This document shows positions 33,451-42,490 of a stretch of 64,000 nucleotides of DNA, in pieces. Source of the stretch: Bradyrhizobium sp. Tv2a-2 (GTDB taxonomy: Bacteria > Pseudomonadota > Alphaproteobacteria > Rhizobiales > Xanthobacteraceae); the NCBI RefSeq assembly GCF_000472425.1, contig NZ_AXAI01000006.1:347644-411643 (forward strand), read 5' to 3'. A program made the translations under genes and the position numbers. The notes under the pieces are model-generated. The model saw only the letters and a program-made list of their open reading frames with translations. It was not told the origin of the DNA and searched no databases. Position 1 is the first letter of the stretch, and each line of letters opens with the position of its first letter.

Positions 33451-33615
33451 GGCAGAGCTCGCAAATGAACGTTTGGCTTGACCACTTCCGCGGTGTCAGG
33501 CCAGCTTGTCAAGCCGACGATGCTTTCATCAATATGAACGCAAATTAAAGAAATTGATGCAGCTTTTTTCGTCGGCGATGTTATTATATGACCATAAACA
33601 TTCCATAGGACGCCC
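33451..33615. promoter_or_regulatory. Divergent promoter region between the enoyl-CoA hydratase and tetR genes
   Basis: It contains GGCTTGAC (33475-33482) and its complement GTCAAGCC (33508-33515), and an AT-rich stretch before tetR with TTAT-ATGACC-ATAA. Either could be the TetR operator. AGGACGCCC precedes the tetR ATG. Confidence 0.4.
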
Positions 33616-34263
33616 ATGCGCTATTCCAGGGAACACAAACAAGAAACCCACGCGCGCATCGTGCGCAAGGCTTCGATCAGGCTCCGCGAGAGGGGCGCCC
33701 ATGGGGTCGGCGTCGCCGACCTGATGAAAGAGGCCGGGCTGACCCATGGCGGGTTCTATGCGCATTTCGATTCGCGCGACTCGCTGGTAATCGAGGCCTT
33801 TGGCTACGCGATGGACCGCTCGCTGGCGCACTGGCGTAAGCTTGTAGCCGAAACGCCGCCGGAGAGGCGGCTTGCCATGATCGTCGATGCCTATTTGACG
33901 CCCACCCATCGCGACGATCCCGGCCACGGTTGTGCCATCACCTCGTTGGGCGCGGAAATCGCGCGTGAGAGCCCGAAGACCCGTCGGGCCTTTGCCACCA
34001 AGACGGAGCAACTGATCGACCTGATCGCGGACCAGATCCAGGACGTCCCGCGCAAGGCTGCCCGCAAGCAGGCCACGAGCCTGCTCGCAACCATGATGGG
34101 CACGCTGGTACTCTCCCGCATCGCGGGAAGCGGCGAACTTTCGGATGAGGTGTTGCAAGCCGGCAAGGAAGCCGCGCTGGCGCGTGTGGCCGCGTCGAAG
34201 CCGGCCGCGAAGAAGGTGCGGGCGAAGGTGAACGGAGCGGCGAAGGAAACCAGGGCGCATTAA
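33616..34263 (+). CDS. TetR/AcrR family transcriptional regulator
   Basis: The 215-residue protein has an N-terminal TetR DNA-binding domain (HKQETHARIVRKASIRLRERG, then VGVADLMKEAGLTHGGFYAHFDSRDSLV, about 8-55) and an all-helical ligand domain. The FYAHF/SRDSL pattern matches the NemR/AcrR-like group. The tail is Lys/Ala-rich (KPAAKKVRAKVNGAAK). It is divergent from the enoyl-CoA hydratase gene, which it probably represses. A palindromic repeat lies 22 bp after its stop. Confidence 0.9.
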   Translation: MRYSREHKQETHARIVRKASIRLRERGAHGVGVADLMKEAGLTHGGFYAHFDSRDSLVIEAFGYAMDRSLAHWRKLVAETPPERRLAMIVDAYLTPTHRDDPGHGCAITSLGAEIARESPKTRRAFATKTEQLIDLIADQIQDVPRKAARKQATSLLATMMGTLVLSRIAGSGELSDEVLQAGKEAALARVAASKPAAKKVRAKVNGAAKETRAH

Positions 34264-34285
34264 TTGATGCACGCCAGCGCAGTCT

Positions 34286-34384
34286 AAAGCGCGATGAGAT
34301 TTGGTTGAATCGTCATCGCGCTTTAGGTCTTTGATTGAGCATGATCTTTTCGGAAAACCGCTACACACTTTTCCGGATCATGCT
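34286..34384. repeat. 99-bp double-hairpin intergenic repeat, copy 1
   Basis: The first hairpin has perfect 12-bp arms AAAGCGCGATGA and TCATCGCGCTTT. The second has AGCATGATC and GATCATGCT with an inner CGGAAAA/TTTTCCG stem. It fills the gap between the convergent tetR and lysR stops, touching the lysR stop, so it may be a two-way terminator. Copy 2 at 49663-49761 matches at 96 of 99 positions by eye. Confidence 0.9.
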
Positions 34385-35296
34385 TTAGCTCCCGCTGAAC
34401 AGCGCCCGCTCTCGCTCCACCGTTTCATAGATATAGTCCGCCACCGCCCGGATGCGTGCCAAGTCCTTGCTGTCCGCGTGCATCAGAAGCCAGAAGGTGC
34501 GCGAGATCGAGACTTCGGCCGACAGCACCGGGTGCAGCTCGGGATGGGCGCTTGCCATGAAATGCGGCAGCACGGCGATGCCGAAGCCGGCAAGCGTGGC
34601 GTTGAGCTGGGCGATCAGGTTGGCGCTGCGGAAGCTGGCCGAGATCTTTGGCGAGACCTGCGGCAGATAGTCGAGCTCCGGCGTGAACAGCAGCTCATCG
34701 ATATAGCCGACGAAGCGGTGCGCGGGCAGGTCGTCACGCGCAGTGATCTTCGGCGCGCGGTCGAGATAGGCTGGGGTCGCGTACAATCCCAGCCTGTAAT
34801 CGAGCAGCTTGCGCCCGACGATCCGGCCTTCTTTCGGCATGGTCAGGCTGATCGCGATATCGGCCTCGCGCTTGGAGAGGCTGAAGAGGCGGGCGGTGGC
34901 GACCAGCTGCAGGTCGAGATCGGGATACCTATCCGCCAACCGAACCAGCCGCGGCGCCAGGAAGTGGCTGCCAAAGCCGTCGGGCGCGCCGATCCGTACC
35001 GTGCCGGTCAGATGCGCGCGCGAGCCGCCGACTGCCTCCTGGTTGGCGACGATCGTGGATTCCATGGCTTCGGCACTGTCGGCGACGCGCTGGCCCGCCT
35101 CGGTCAGGAGGTAGCCGGTCTTGCGCCGATCAAATAGTTTTGCGGACAGATGATGCTCCAGCCGGTCCACGCGCCGGATCACGGTGGCATGATCTACCCC
35201 GAGCTGCTTCGCCGCAGCGGAAACCGAGCCGCCGCGCACGATTGCGAGTACGAAGCGGAAGTCATCCCAATCGATCGTGCCGCCTTGATCCAGCAT
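34385..35296 (-). CDS. LysR family transcriptional regulator
   Basis: The 303-residue protein has a winged helix-turn-helix at about 18-65 (GGSVSAAAKQLGVDHATVIRRVDRLEHHL, TGYLLTEAGQRV) and a two-lobe effector domain. It is divergent from mmsA with a 100-bp gap that holds nested inverted repeats, so it is the likely regulator of the valine/isobutyrate operon. ATG 35296 is chosen over TTG 35317. The ribosome site is weak (GCGGAA). Confidence 0.88.
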   Translation of the reverse strand: MLDQGGTIDWDDFRFVLAIVRGGSVSAAAKQLGVDHATVIRRVDRLEHHLSAKLFDRRKTGYLLTEAGQRVADSAEAMESTIVANQEAVGGSRAHLTGTVRIGAPDGFGSHFLAPRLVRLADRYPDLDLQLVATARLFSLSKREADIAISLTMPKEGRIVGRKLLDYRLGLYATPAYLDRAPKITARDDLPAHRFVGYIDELLFTPELDYLPQVSPKISASFRSANLIAQLNATLAGFGIAVLPHFMASAHPELHPVLSAEVSISRTFWLLMHADSKDLARIRAVADYIYETVERERALFSGS

Positions 35297-35345
35297 TTCC
35301 GCACATCTAAGGTGCAATATCTCGGACTTGAATCCTATAAAATGC

Positions 35346-35383
35346 AGGTCAAAAGGCTTCTGTCAAAGCCATCAGGCTGACCT
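35346..35383. promoter_or_regulatory. Nested inverted repeats in the mmsA leader
   Basis: AGGTCA (35346-35351) and TGACCT (35378-35383) enclose GGCTT (35355-35359) and AAGCC (35366-35370). The whole lies 13 bp before the mmsA start, just upstream of the CGGAGG ribosome site. It could be a LysR-controlled operator or an mRNA leader hairpin. Confidence 0.4.
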
Positions 35384-35396
35384 TTCGGAGGTAAAC

Positions 35397-36893
35397 ATGC
35401 GCTCAATCGGACATTTCATCGGCGGCAAGGAGGTCAAGGGCACCTCGGGGCGGTCAGCGGACGTGTTCGAGCCGATGACCGGCGACGTCCAGGGCAAGGT
35501 GGCGCTGGCCTCAAAGGCGGAAGTGCGCGCGGCGGTGGAAAACGCCCGCGCCGCGCAACCGGAATGGGCCAACACCAATCCGCAGCGCCGCGCGCGGGTG
35601 ATGATGAAATTTCTGGAACTGGTGCAGCGCGACTATGACAAGCTGGCCGAGCTGCTCGCGCGCGAGCACGGCAAGACCGTTCCCGACGCCAAGGGCGACA
35701 TCCAGCGCGGGCTCGAGGTGGTCGAGTTCGCCTGCGGCATTCCGCATCTGATGAAGGGCGAATACACGGAAGGCGCCGGCCCCGGCATCGACATCTATTC
35801 GCTCCGCCAGCCGCTCGGCGTGGTCGCCGGCATCACGCCTTTCAACTTCCCCGCGATGATCCCGATGTGGAAGTTCGCGCCCGCGATCGCCTGCGGCAAC
35901 GCGTTCATCTTGAAGCCGTCCGAGCGCGATCCCGGCGTGCCGATGCGGCTCGCCGAGCTCATGATCGAGGCGGGCCTGCCCGCAGGCATCCTCAACGTCG
36001 TCAACGGCGACAAGGAAGCGGTCGATGCGATCCTCGACGATCCCGACATCAAGGCCGTCGGCTTTGTCGGCTCCTCGCCGATCGCGCAATATATCTACGA
36101 GCGCGCGGCCGCGAGCGGCAAGCGCTGCCAGTGCTTTGGCGGCGCCAAGAACCACGCCATCGTGATGCCGGATGCCGACATGGACCAGGCCGTCGACGCC
36201 CTGATCGGCGCGGGCTACGGCTCGGCCGGCGAGCGCTGCATGGCGGTCTCCGTCGCCGTGCCGGTCGGCAAAACCACGGCCGACCGTCTGATGGAAAAGC
36301 TGATCCCGCGCGTGGAGTCGCTGAAGATCGGCACCTCGATCGATCCCTCGGCCGATTACGGCCCGCTGGTGACGCGCGAGGCGGTCGAGAAGGTGAAGAA
36401 CTATGTCGATATCGGCATCAAGGAAGGCGCGACGCTTGCCGTCGACGGCCGCGGCTTCAAGATGCAGGGCTACGAGAAGGGCTTCTATCTCGGTGGTTGC
36501 CTGTTCGACAACGTCACCAAGGACATGCGTATCTACAAGGAAGAGATCTTCGGCCCCGTGCTGTCAGTGGTGCGCGCGCATGACTACAAGGAAGCGCTCG
36601 CGCTGCCGTCGGACCACGACTACGGCAATGGCGTTGCCATCTTCACTCGCGACGGCGACGCTGCGCGCGATTTCGCGGCCAAGGTCAATGTCGGCATGGT
36701 CGGCATCAACGTGCCGATCCCGGTTCCGATCGCCTACTACACCTTCGGCGGCTGGAAGAAATCGGGCTTCGGCGATCTCAACCAGCATGGTCCGGATTCG
36801 ATCCGCTTCTACACCAAGACCAAGACGGTGACCTCCCGCTGGCCCTCGGGCGTCAAGGAGGGCGCCGAGTTCTCGATCCCGACGATGAAGTAA
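35397..36893 (+). CDS. mmsA: Methylmalonate-semialdehyde dehydrogenase (CoA-acylating)
   Basis: The 498-residue aldehyde dehydrogenase has GVVAGITPFNFPAMIPMWKF (cofactor site), FVGSSPIAQYIYERA, and the catalytic Cys in GYGSAGERCMAVSVAVPVG. The C-terminal FGGWKKSGFGDLNQHG is typical of MmsA. It converts methylmalonate semialdehyde plus CoA to propionyl-CoA and CO2, the last step of valine breakdown. ATG 35397 with CGGAGG upstream is the start; the earlier in-frame start encodes a non-conserved extension. The next four genes cover the preceding steps, so this is one operon. Confidence 0.96.
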   Translation: MRSIGHFIGGKEVKGTSGRSADVFEPMTGDVQGKVALASKAEVRAAVENARAAQPEWANTNPQRRARVMMKFLELVQRDYDKLAELLAREHGKTVPDAKGDIQRGLEVVEFACGIPHLMKGEYTEGAGPGIDIYSLRQPLGVVAGITPFNFPAMIPMWKFAPAIACGNAFILKPSERDPGVPMRLAELMIEAGLPAGILNVVNGDKEAVDAILDDPDIKAVGFVGSSPIAQYIYERAAASGKRCQCFGGAKNHAIVMPDADMDQAVDALIGAGYGSAGERCMAVSVAVPVGKTTADRLMEKLIPRVESLKIGTSIDPSADYGPLVTREAVEKVKNYVDIGIKEGATLAVDGRGFKMQGYEKGFYLGGCLFDNVTKDMRIYKEEIFGPVLSVVRAHDYKEALALPSDHDYGNGVAIFTRDGDAARDFAAKVNVGMVGINVPIPVPIAYYTFGGWKKSGFGDLNQHGPDSIRFYTKTKTVTSRWPSGVKEGAEFSIPTMK

Positions 36894-36921
36894 GGCGCGT
36901 CGTTCAGCGGGAGCAGCGCCG

Positions 36922-38067
36922 ATGCAGTTCGCTCTGAACGAAGACCAGCTTGCGGTGCGCGATATGGCGCGGGACTTCGCCGCGGAAAAGATCGCGCCGC
37001 ATGCGTTGCGCTGGGACGAGGAGAAACATTTCCCCGTCGAGGTGATGCGCGAGGCCGCGGGCCTCGGCATCGGCGGCATCTATATCCGCGACGATGTCGG
37101 CGGCTCCGCGATGACGCGCTTTGACGCGGCCTTGATCTTCGAGGCCTTGGCGACCGGTTGTCCAACCGTGTCGGCCTTCATCTCCATCCACAACATGGCC
37201 TCGTGGATGATCGATGCTTTCGGTAGCGATCCGCAGCGCCAGAAATGGCTGCCGAAGCTTTGCACCATGGAGCTTTTGGCGAGCTATTGCCTTACCGAGC
37301 CGGGCTCCGGCTCGGATGCGGCGGCGCTGCGCACCCGCGCGGTGCGCGAGGGCGATCACTACGTGCTCAACGGCCAAAAGCAGTTCATCTCGGGCGCCGG
37401 CTCCAGCGACCTGTATGTCGTGATGGTGCGCACCGGCTCCGACGGGCCGGGCGGCATCTCGACGCTGGTCGTCGAGGGCAACACCTCTGGTGTGTCGCTC
37501 GGCGCCAATGAGCGCAAGATGGGCTGGAATGCACAACCGACGCGGGCGGTGATCTTCGAGAATGCCCGTGTGCCTGTCGCCAACCGCCTGGGTGACGAGG
37601 GCATCGGCTTCAAGATCGCGATGGCCGGGCTTGACGGTGGACGTCTCAACATCGCCGCCTGCTCGCTCGGCGGCGCGCAGACCGCTCTCGACAAGGCGCT
37701 CGCTTACATGAAGGAGCGCAAGGCGTTCGGCAAGCGGCTGGACGAATTCCAGGCGCTGCAGTTTCGCATCGCCGACATGGCAACCGAGCTCGAAGCCGCG
37801 CGCACCTTCCTCTGGCGCGCTGCCGCCGCGCTCGACCGCAAGGATCCGGACGCGTCGATGCTCTGCGCCATGGCGAAACGCTTCGGCACCGATGTCGGCT
37901 TCGAAGTCGCCAACCAGGCGCTGCAGCTGCACGGCGGCTACGGCTATTTGAGCGAATACGGCATCGAGAAGATCGTGCGCGATTTGCGCGTGCACCAGAT
38001 TCTCGAAGGCACCAATGAAATCATGCGTCTGATCGTGGCGCGCAAGATGATCGAGGGCGCGCGATGA
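36922..38067 (+). CDS. Isobutyryl-CoA dehydrogenase-like acyl-CoA dehydrogenase
   Basis: The 381-residue flavoprotein has CLTEPGSGSDAAALRTRAVR, QKQFISGAGSSDLYVVM, HGGYGYLSEYGIEKIVRD and the C-terminal base in QILEGTNEIMRL. Position in an mmsA-mmsB operon identifies the likely substrate as isobutyryl-CoA, giving methacrylyl-CoA. GGGAGCAGC precedes the ATG, 28 bp after mmsA. It overlaps the next gene by ATGA, so translation is coupled. Family assignment is firm; chain specificity is inferred from context. Confidence 0.93.
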   Translation: MQFALNEDQLAVRDMARDFAAEKIAPHALRWDEEKHFPVEVMREAAGLGIGGIYIRDDVGGSAMTRFDAALIFEALATGCPTVSAFISIHNMASWMIDAFGSDPQRQKWLPKLCTMELLASYCLTEPGSGSDAAALRTRAVREGDHYVLNGQKQFISGAGSSDLYVVMVRTGSDGPGGISTLVVEGNTSGVSLGANERKMGWNAQPTRAVIFENARVPVANRLGDEGIGFKIAMAGLDGGRLNIAACSLGGAQTALDKALAYMKERKAFGKRLDEFQALQFRIADMATELEAARTFLWRAAAALDRKDPDASMLCAMAKRFGTDVGFEVANQALQLHGGYGYLSEYGIEKIVRDLRVHQILEGTNEIMRLIVARKMIEGAR

Positions 38068-39155
38068 ATGTGGCTCCCGCTACGGCGGATGTTGAAGGCG
38101 ATCTGATCGTGCGCAAGGAGGGGACGGCGGGCATCATCCGGCTCAACCGTCCCAAGGCGATCAACGCCATGACGCTGGAGATGTCGCTCGGCATCGACGC
38201 CGCGCTCGACCGCTTCGAGGCCGATTCCACTGTGGCCGTGGTGGTGCTCGAAGGCGCCGGCGACCGCGGACTGTGCGCGGGCGGCGACATCCGCGGGCTC
38301 TACGAAAGTTCAAAGGCCGGCGGCGATCTCGGCAAGGTGTTCTGGCGCCAGGAATACATCATGAACGCCCGGATCGCGAAATACCCGAAGCCCTATGTGG
38401 CGTTCATGGATGGGCTCGTCATGGGCGGCGGCGTCGGGCTTTCCGCCCATAGCCGCCATCGCGTGGTTACCGAACGCACCAAGCTCGCGATGCCGGAAGT
38501 CGGCCTCGGCTTCTTCCCCGATGTCGGCGGCACCTGGCTGTTGTCGCACGCGCCCGGCGAGCTCGGCACCTATTTCGGGCTGACCGGCCAGACCATAAAC
38601 GGCCCTGACGCGATCCACGCGCGCTTTGCCGACGCGGTCGTGCCGTCGGGCAAGCTCGCGGCGTTGCGCGAGGCGCTGATCAAGGTCGCGCCGGGGACGC
38701 CGTCGCGCGAGATCGAGAGGCTGATCAAGGGCTTTGCGACGGGCGAGACGTCCGGCCCTGTCGCGGCGCAACAGTCGCAGATCGACCAATGGTTCGCCTT
38801 CGACCGCATGGAGGACATCGTCGCTGCGCTGAAGCACGATGGCTCGGAGCTGGCGCTGTCGACGTTGAGAACGCTCGGCGAAAAATCGCCGCGCGGCATG
38901 GTGGTGACGTTGAAGCTGCTGCGGCTCGCGCGTGTCGCATCTTCGCTGGAGCAATGCCTGGTGCGCGAATATCGCGCTGCGCTGGAAGTGTTTCGCAGCG
39001 ACGATTTTCGCGAGGGCGTGCGTGCCGCGGTGATCGACAAGGATCGCAATCCCAAATGGTCACCGCCGCGCATCGAGGACGTCACGGCTGCGATGCTCGC
39101 ACCGTATTTCGCGGAGATCGGCAAGGACGAACTCGTCTTCAGCCAAGCCAGTTAA
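38064..39155 (+). CDS. 3-hydroxyisobutyryl-CoA hydrolase (enoyl-CoA hydratase/isomerase family)
   Basis: The 363-residue crotonase-fold protein is longer than enoyl-CoA hydratases and has the hydrolase markers GDRGLCAGGDIRGLYE, VMGGGVGLSAHSRHRVVTE, MPEVGLGFFPDVGGTWLL and the C-terminal EGVRAAVIDKDRNPKW. It removes CoA from 3-hydroxyisobutyryl-CoA in valine breakdown. It overlaps the upstream dehydrogenase by 4 bp. No separate enoyl-CoA hydratase is present within the operon, so methacrylyl-CoA hydration must come from a gene elsewhere or the crotonase at 32680. Confidence 0.93.
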   Translation: MNVAPATADVEGDLIVRKEGTAGIIRLNRPKAINAMTLEMSLGIDAALDRFEADSTVAVVVLEGAGDRGLCAGGDIRGLYESSKAGGDLGKVFWRQEYIMNARIAKYPKPYVAFMDGLVMGGGVGLSAHSRHRVVTERTKLAMPEVGLGFFPDVGGTWLLSHAPGELGTYFGLTGQTINGPDAIHARFADAVVPSGKLAALREALIKVAPGTPSREIERLIKGFATGETSGPVAAQQSQIDQWFAFDRMEDIVAALKHDGSELALSTLRTLGEKSPRGMVVTLKLLRLARVASSLEQCLVREYRAALEVFRSDDFREGVRAAVIDKDRNPKWSPPRIEDVTAAMLAPYFAEIGKDELVFSQAS

Positions 39156-39183
39156 GAAACAAATTCGACGGGAGGATTAGGAC

Positions 39184-40074
39184 ATGGCGACCATCGCATT
39201 CATCGGGCTCGGCAACATGGGCGGGCCGATGGCGGCCAATCTGGTCAAGGCCGGCCACAAGGTCGTCGCTTTCGATCTCGTTGAAGCCTCACGCAGCCAG
39301 GCCAAAAGCGACGGTGCTGCGATTGCCGAGAGCTCAGTCTCTGCCGTGAAGGGCGCCGATGTCGTCGTCACCATGCTGCCGGCCGGCAAGCATGTGCTGT
39401 CAGTCTGGACCGATGTGCTGCCCGCAATATCCAAGGGCGCGCTGATCATCGAATGCTCCACCATCGATGTCGAAAGCGCCAAGCAGGCCCATGCGCTTGC
39501 GGCAAAGCAGGGCGTGGCCTCGATCGATGCGCCGGTGTCCGGCGGCACCGGCGGCGCCAAGGCCGCGACCCTGACCTTCATGTGCGGCGGCGAGGACAAG
39601 GCGTTTGCGGCGGCAAAGCCGGTGCTGGAGAAGATGGGCAAGAAGATCGTGCATTGCGGCGGTGCGGGCGCAGGGCAGGCGGCCAAGATCTGCAACAACA
39701 TGATCCTCGGCATTTCCATGATCGCGGTCAGCGAGGCCTTCAGCCTGGCCGAGAAGCTCGGCCTGTCGCACCAGGCGCTGTTTGACGTCGCCTCGACCTC
39801 CTCGGGCCAGTGCTGGTCGCTGACCTCGTATTGCCCGGTGCCGGGCCCGGTTCCGGCCTCGCCCGCCAACAACGATTACAAGCCCGGTTTTGCTGCGGCG
39901 TTGATGCTCAAGGACCTGACGCTGGCGCAGGACGCCGCCAACGCCGCTGGAGCTGCGACGCCGCTCGGCAAGCATGCGCAGGAGATCTATAAGACCTTTG
40001 ACGCAGCCGGGAATGGCGGGGTGGATTTTTCGGGTATTATCCGGCACGTTAGGAGTCTCGCCGGGAAAAGCTGA
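39184..40074 (+). CDS. mmsB: 3-hydroxyisobutyrate dehydrogenase
   Basis: The 296-residue protein has the NAD-binding GLGNMGGPMAANLVKAGH at about 6-23, the substrate motif DAPVSGGTGGAKAATLTFM near 119, and the catalytic Lys in GAGQAAKICNNMILG near 167. It oxidises 3-hydroxyisobutyrate to methylmalonate semialdehyde, the substrate of MmsA in the same operon. ATG 39184 follows GGGAGGATTAGGAC. Its stop overlaps the next start (TGATG). Confidence 0.96.
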   Translation: MATIAFIGLGNMGGPMAANLVKAGHKVVAFDLVEASRSQAKSDGAAIAESSVSAVKGADVVVTMLPAGKHVLSVWTDVLPAISKGALIIECSTIDVESAKQAHALAAKQGVASIDAPVSGGTGGAKAATLTFMCGGEDKAFAAAKPVLEKMGKKIVHCGGAGAGQAAKICNNMILGISMIAVSEAFSLAEKLGLSHQALFDVASTSSGQCWSLTSYCPVPGPVPASPANNDYKPGFAAALMLKDLTLAQDAANAAGAATPLGKHAQEIYKTFDAAGNGGVDFSGIIRHVRSLAGKS

Positions 40075-41810
40075 TGACGACCTTCCAGGAAGCGCGTGCC
40101 TTTCTGCTGAAACATCGCACCGACTACGCCGCCGCGGTCGAGGGTTTCCGCTGGCCGGAGCCGATACCGTTCAACTGGGCGCTCGACTGGTTCGACGCGG
40201 AGCTTGCACAGAGCCCTGAGAGCAGGGACAGCACCGCGCTCTGGATCGTTGATGCGGGCAGCGACCGCCAGACAAAACTGTCCTTCGCTGCGCTGTCGCG
40301 CCGCTCAAATCAGGTCGCAAACTTCCTGCGTGCGCAGGGCTTGAAGCGCGGCGATCACCTGTTGCTGCTGCTCGGCAATGTCGTGCCGCTCTGGGAGACC
40401 ATGCTCGCCGCGATAAAGCTCGGCGTCGTCGTGATCCCCGCGACCACGCTGCTAACGGCGGACGAGTTGCGCGACCGGCTCGACCGCGGCCGTGCGCGGG
40501 TGGTGGTGGCGACGCAGGACCAGGTCGCAAAATTCGACAAACTCGGCGGCGCCGATCTCGTGCGCATTGCGGTCGGCGCGTCAGCTGCGCAAGACGGCTG
40601 GCTGTCGTTCGAAAAGGCCGCGGATTTCCCGCAAGCCTTCGCGCCCGACGGGCCGACGCAGGCCGACGATCCGATGCTGCTCTATTTCACCTCGGGCACG
40701 ACGGCAAAGCCGAAGCTGGTGCGGCACAGCCAACGCTCCTATCCCGTCGGCCATCTCTCGACCATGTACTGGCTGGGCCTGCAGCCCGGCGACATTCACC
40801 TCAACATCTCTTCGCCGGGCTGGGCCAAGCACGCCTGGAGCTGCTTCTTCGCGCCCTGGAATGCAGGCGCTACCGTGTTTGTGGTCAACCAGCCGCGCTT
40901 CGACGCCAAGGGCTTGCTCGCAACCATCGGCCGCTGCGCCGTCACCACGCTGTGCGCGCCGCCGACGGTGTGGCGGCTGTTCATCCAGGAGCGTCTCGCG
41001 GATTTCAAAGTGTCGTTGCGCGAGGTCTGCGGCGCCGGCGAGCCGCTCAATCCTGAAGTGATCGACCAGGTGCGCGCGGCCTGGGGCCTCACCATCCGCG
41101 ACGGCTACGGCCAGACCGAGACCGCGGCGATTGTCGGCAACTCGCCGGGCCAGGCCGTCAAGATCGGCTCGATGGGCCGGCCGCTGCCCGGCTATCGCGT
41201 CGAGATCACCGATGCGGACGGCCACGCCACCAAGGAGGGCGAGGTAACGCTCAAGCTTGGCGCCGATCGGCCCGCAGGCCTGATGCAGGGCTATCAAGGC
41301 GAGGACGGCAAGCTCGCAGGCGCCGATGGCGCGATCTATCGCAGCGGCGATGTCGTGTTCGTCGACGATGAAGGCTATCTCACCTTTGTCGGCCGGTCCG
41401 ACGACGTCTTCAAATCCTCCGACTACCGCATCAGCCCGTTCGAGCTGGAAAGCGTCCTGCTGGAGCACGAGGCGGTGGCGGAAGCGGCCGTCGTGCCGTC
41501 GCCCGATCCGATCAGGCTCGCGGTGCCGAAAGCCTATGTGCTGCTGACGGCGGGTGCCGAGAGCTCGCCCGCGACCGCGCTCTCGATCTTCCAACATCTG
41601 CACACCCATCTCGCGCCGTTCAAGCGCATCAGGCGCATCGAGCTGGTGACGGAGCTGCCCAAGACCATTTCGGGCAAGATCCGCCGCGTGCAGCTCCGGC
41701 GGCTTGAGCATGACAATAATCGCGAGGATGCCTTGCGCGGCGTCGAATTCCGTGAAGAAGATTTTCCGGACTTGCAGAAGGTCCGCCCCGCCGGATCGGC
41801 GGATCATTGA
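40074..41810 (+). CDS. AMP-forming acyl-CoA synthetase
   Basis: The 578-residue adenylate-forming enzyme has YFTSGTTAKPKLVRHS (P-loop), DGYGQTETAAIVGN, SGDVVFVDDEGYLTFVGRSDD, YRISPFELESVL and the catalytic Lys in PKTISGKIRRVQLRR. It resembles medium-chain acyl-CoA synthetases (ACSM group). It ends the mmsA-to-mmsB run with a TGATG overlap, so it likely activates isobutyrate or a related short branched acid for entry into the same pathway. Confidence 0.92.
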   Translation: MTTFQEARAFLLKHRTDYAAAVEGFRWPEPIPFNWALDWFDAELAQSPESRDSTALWIVDAGSDRQTKLSFAALSRRSNQVANFLRAQGLKRGDHLLLLLGNVVPLWETMLAAIKLGVVVIPATTLLTADELRDRLDRGRARVVVATQDQVAKFDKLGGADLVRIAVGASAAQDGWLSFEKAADFPQAFAPDGPTQADDPMLLYFTSGTTAKPKLVRHSQRSYPVGHLSTMYWLGLQPGDIHLNISSPGWAKHAWSCFFAPWNAGATVFVVNQPRFDAKGLLATIGRCAVTTLCAPPTVWRLFIQERLADFKVSLREVCGAGEPLNPEVIDQVRAAWGLTIRDGYGQTETAAIVGNSPGQAVKIGSMGRPLPGYRVEITDADGHATKEGEVTLKLGADRPAGLMQGYQGEDGKLAGADGAIYRSGDVVFVDDEGYLTFVGRSDDVFKSSDYRISPFELESVLLEHEAVAEAAVVPSPDPIRLAVPKAYVLLTAGAESSPATALSIFQHLHTHLAPFKRIRRIELVTELPKTISGKIRRVQLRRLEHDNNREDALRGVEFREEDFPDLQKVRPAGSADH

Positions 41811-41826
41811 AAAGAGAAAGCAGAGA

Positions 41827-42306
41827 ATGAATGAAGTCTGGAAGAAGCCGCCGATCTCGCTGGCGGCGTATCAGGACATGGTCGGCCGCGAAATCGGCGT
41901 GTCCTCGTGGCATCTGATCGATCAGAACCGTATCAATGTCTATGCCGACGTGATCGAGGATCACCAGTTCATCCATGTCGATCCCGAGCGCGCGAAGCAG
42001 GAAACGCCGTTCGGCACCACCGTGGCCCACGGCTTTCTCACGATGTCGTTGCTTAGCATCATGTCCTATGAGGTGATGCCGGTGATCGAAGGCACCACCA
42101 TGGGTGTCAATTACGGTTTCGACAAGCTGCGCTTCATCTCGCCGGTGCGCTCAGGCCGGCGCGTGCGCGGCCGCTTCACGCTGGCGGAGGCCAAGCTCCG
42201 CAAGGAGAAGGAGCTGCAGTCGCGCACCAGCGTCACCATCGAGATCGAAGGCGAGGACAAGCCAGCGCTGGTCGCCGACTGGATCGGGCTGATCTATTTC
42301 GAGTAG
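41827..42306 (+). CDS. MaoC-family (R)-specific enoyl-CoA hydratase-like protein
   Basis: The 159-residue single hotdog protein has the hydratase-2 motif YADVIEDHQFIHVDPERAK and PFGTTVAHGFLTMSLLS, with the catalytic Asp and His near residues 42-50. It would hydrate a trans-2-enoyl-CoA to the (R)-3-hydroxy form. ATG 41827, 16 bp after the acyl-CoA synthetase stop, is chosen over the open upstream frame. It may be the final gene of the mmsA operon or pair with the SDR downstream. Confidence 0.9.
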   Translation: MNEVWKKPPISLAAYQDMVGREIGVSSWHLIDQNRINVYADVIEDHQFIHVDPERAKQETPFGTTVAHGFLTMSLLSIMSYEVMPVIEGTTMGVNYGFDKLRFISPVRSGRRVRGRFTLAEAKLRKEKELQSRTSVTIEIEGEDKPALVADWIGLIYFE

Positions 42307-42315
42307 GGATAGGCT

Positions 42316-42462
42316 CGTCATTGCCGGGCGACAGCGTGTCTTCAGCCACTTGACCCGACAATCCATCATTGCTCAAAGAGCGTCAGTTTTTGCTCGATGC
42401 CCGGGCCTTCGCCTCGCCGAAACGGCTCCGGCCGCGCAGGCGGGTCAAGCCCCGGCATGACG
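42316..42462. repeat. Dispersed intergenic repeat (GTCATTGCCGGG...CCCGGCATGACG)
   Basis: The outer arms CGTCATTGCCGGGC and GCCCCGGCATGACG are complementary apart from small changes and flank about 120 bp of non-coding sequence between the MaoC and SDR genes. Confidence 0.6.
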
Positions 42463-42490
42463 CCAAGAAAATACGATAGGAACGGAAATC

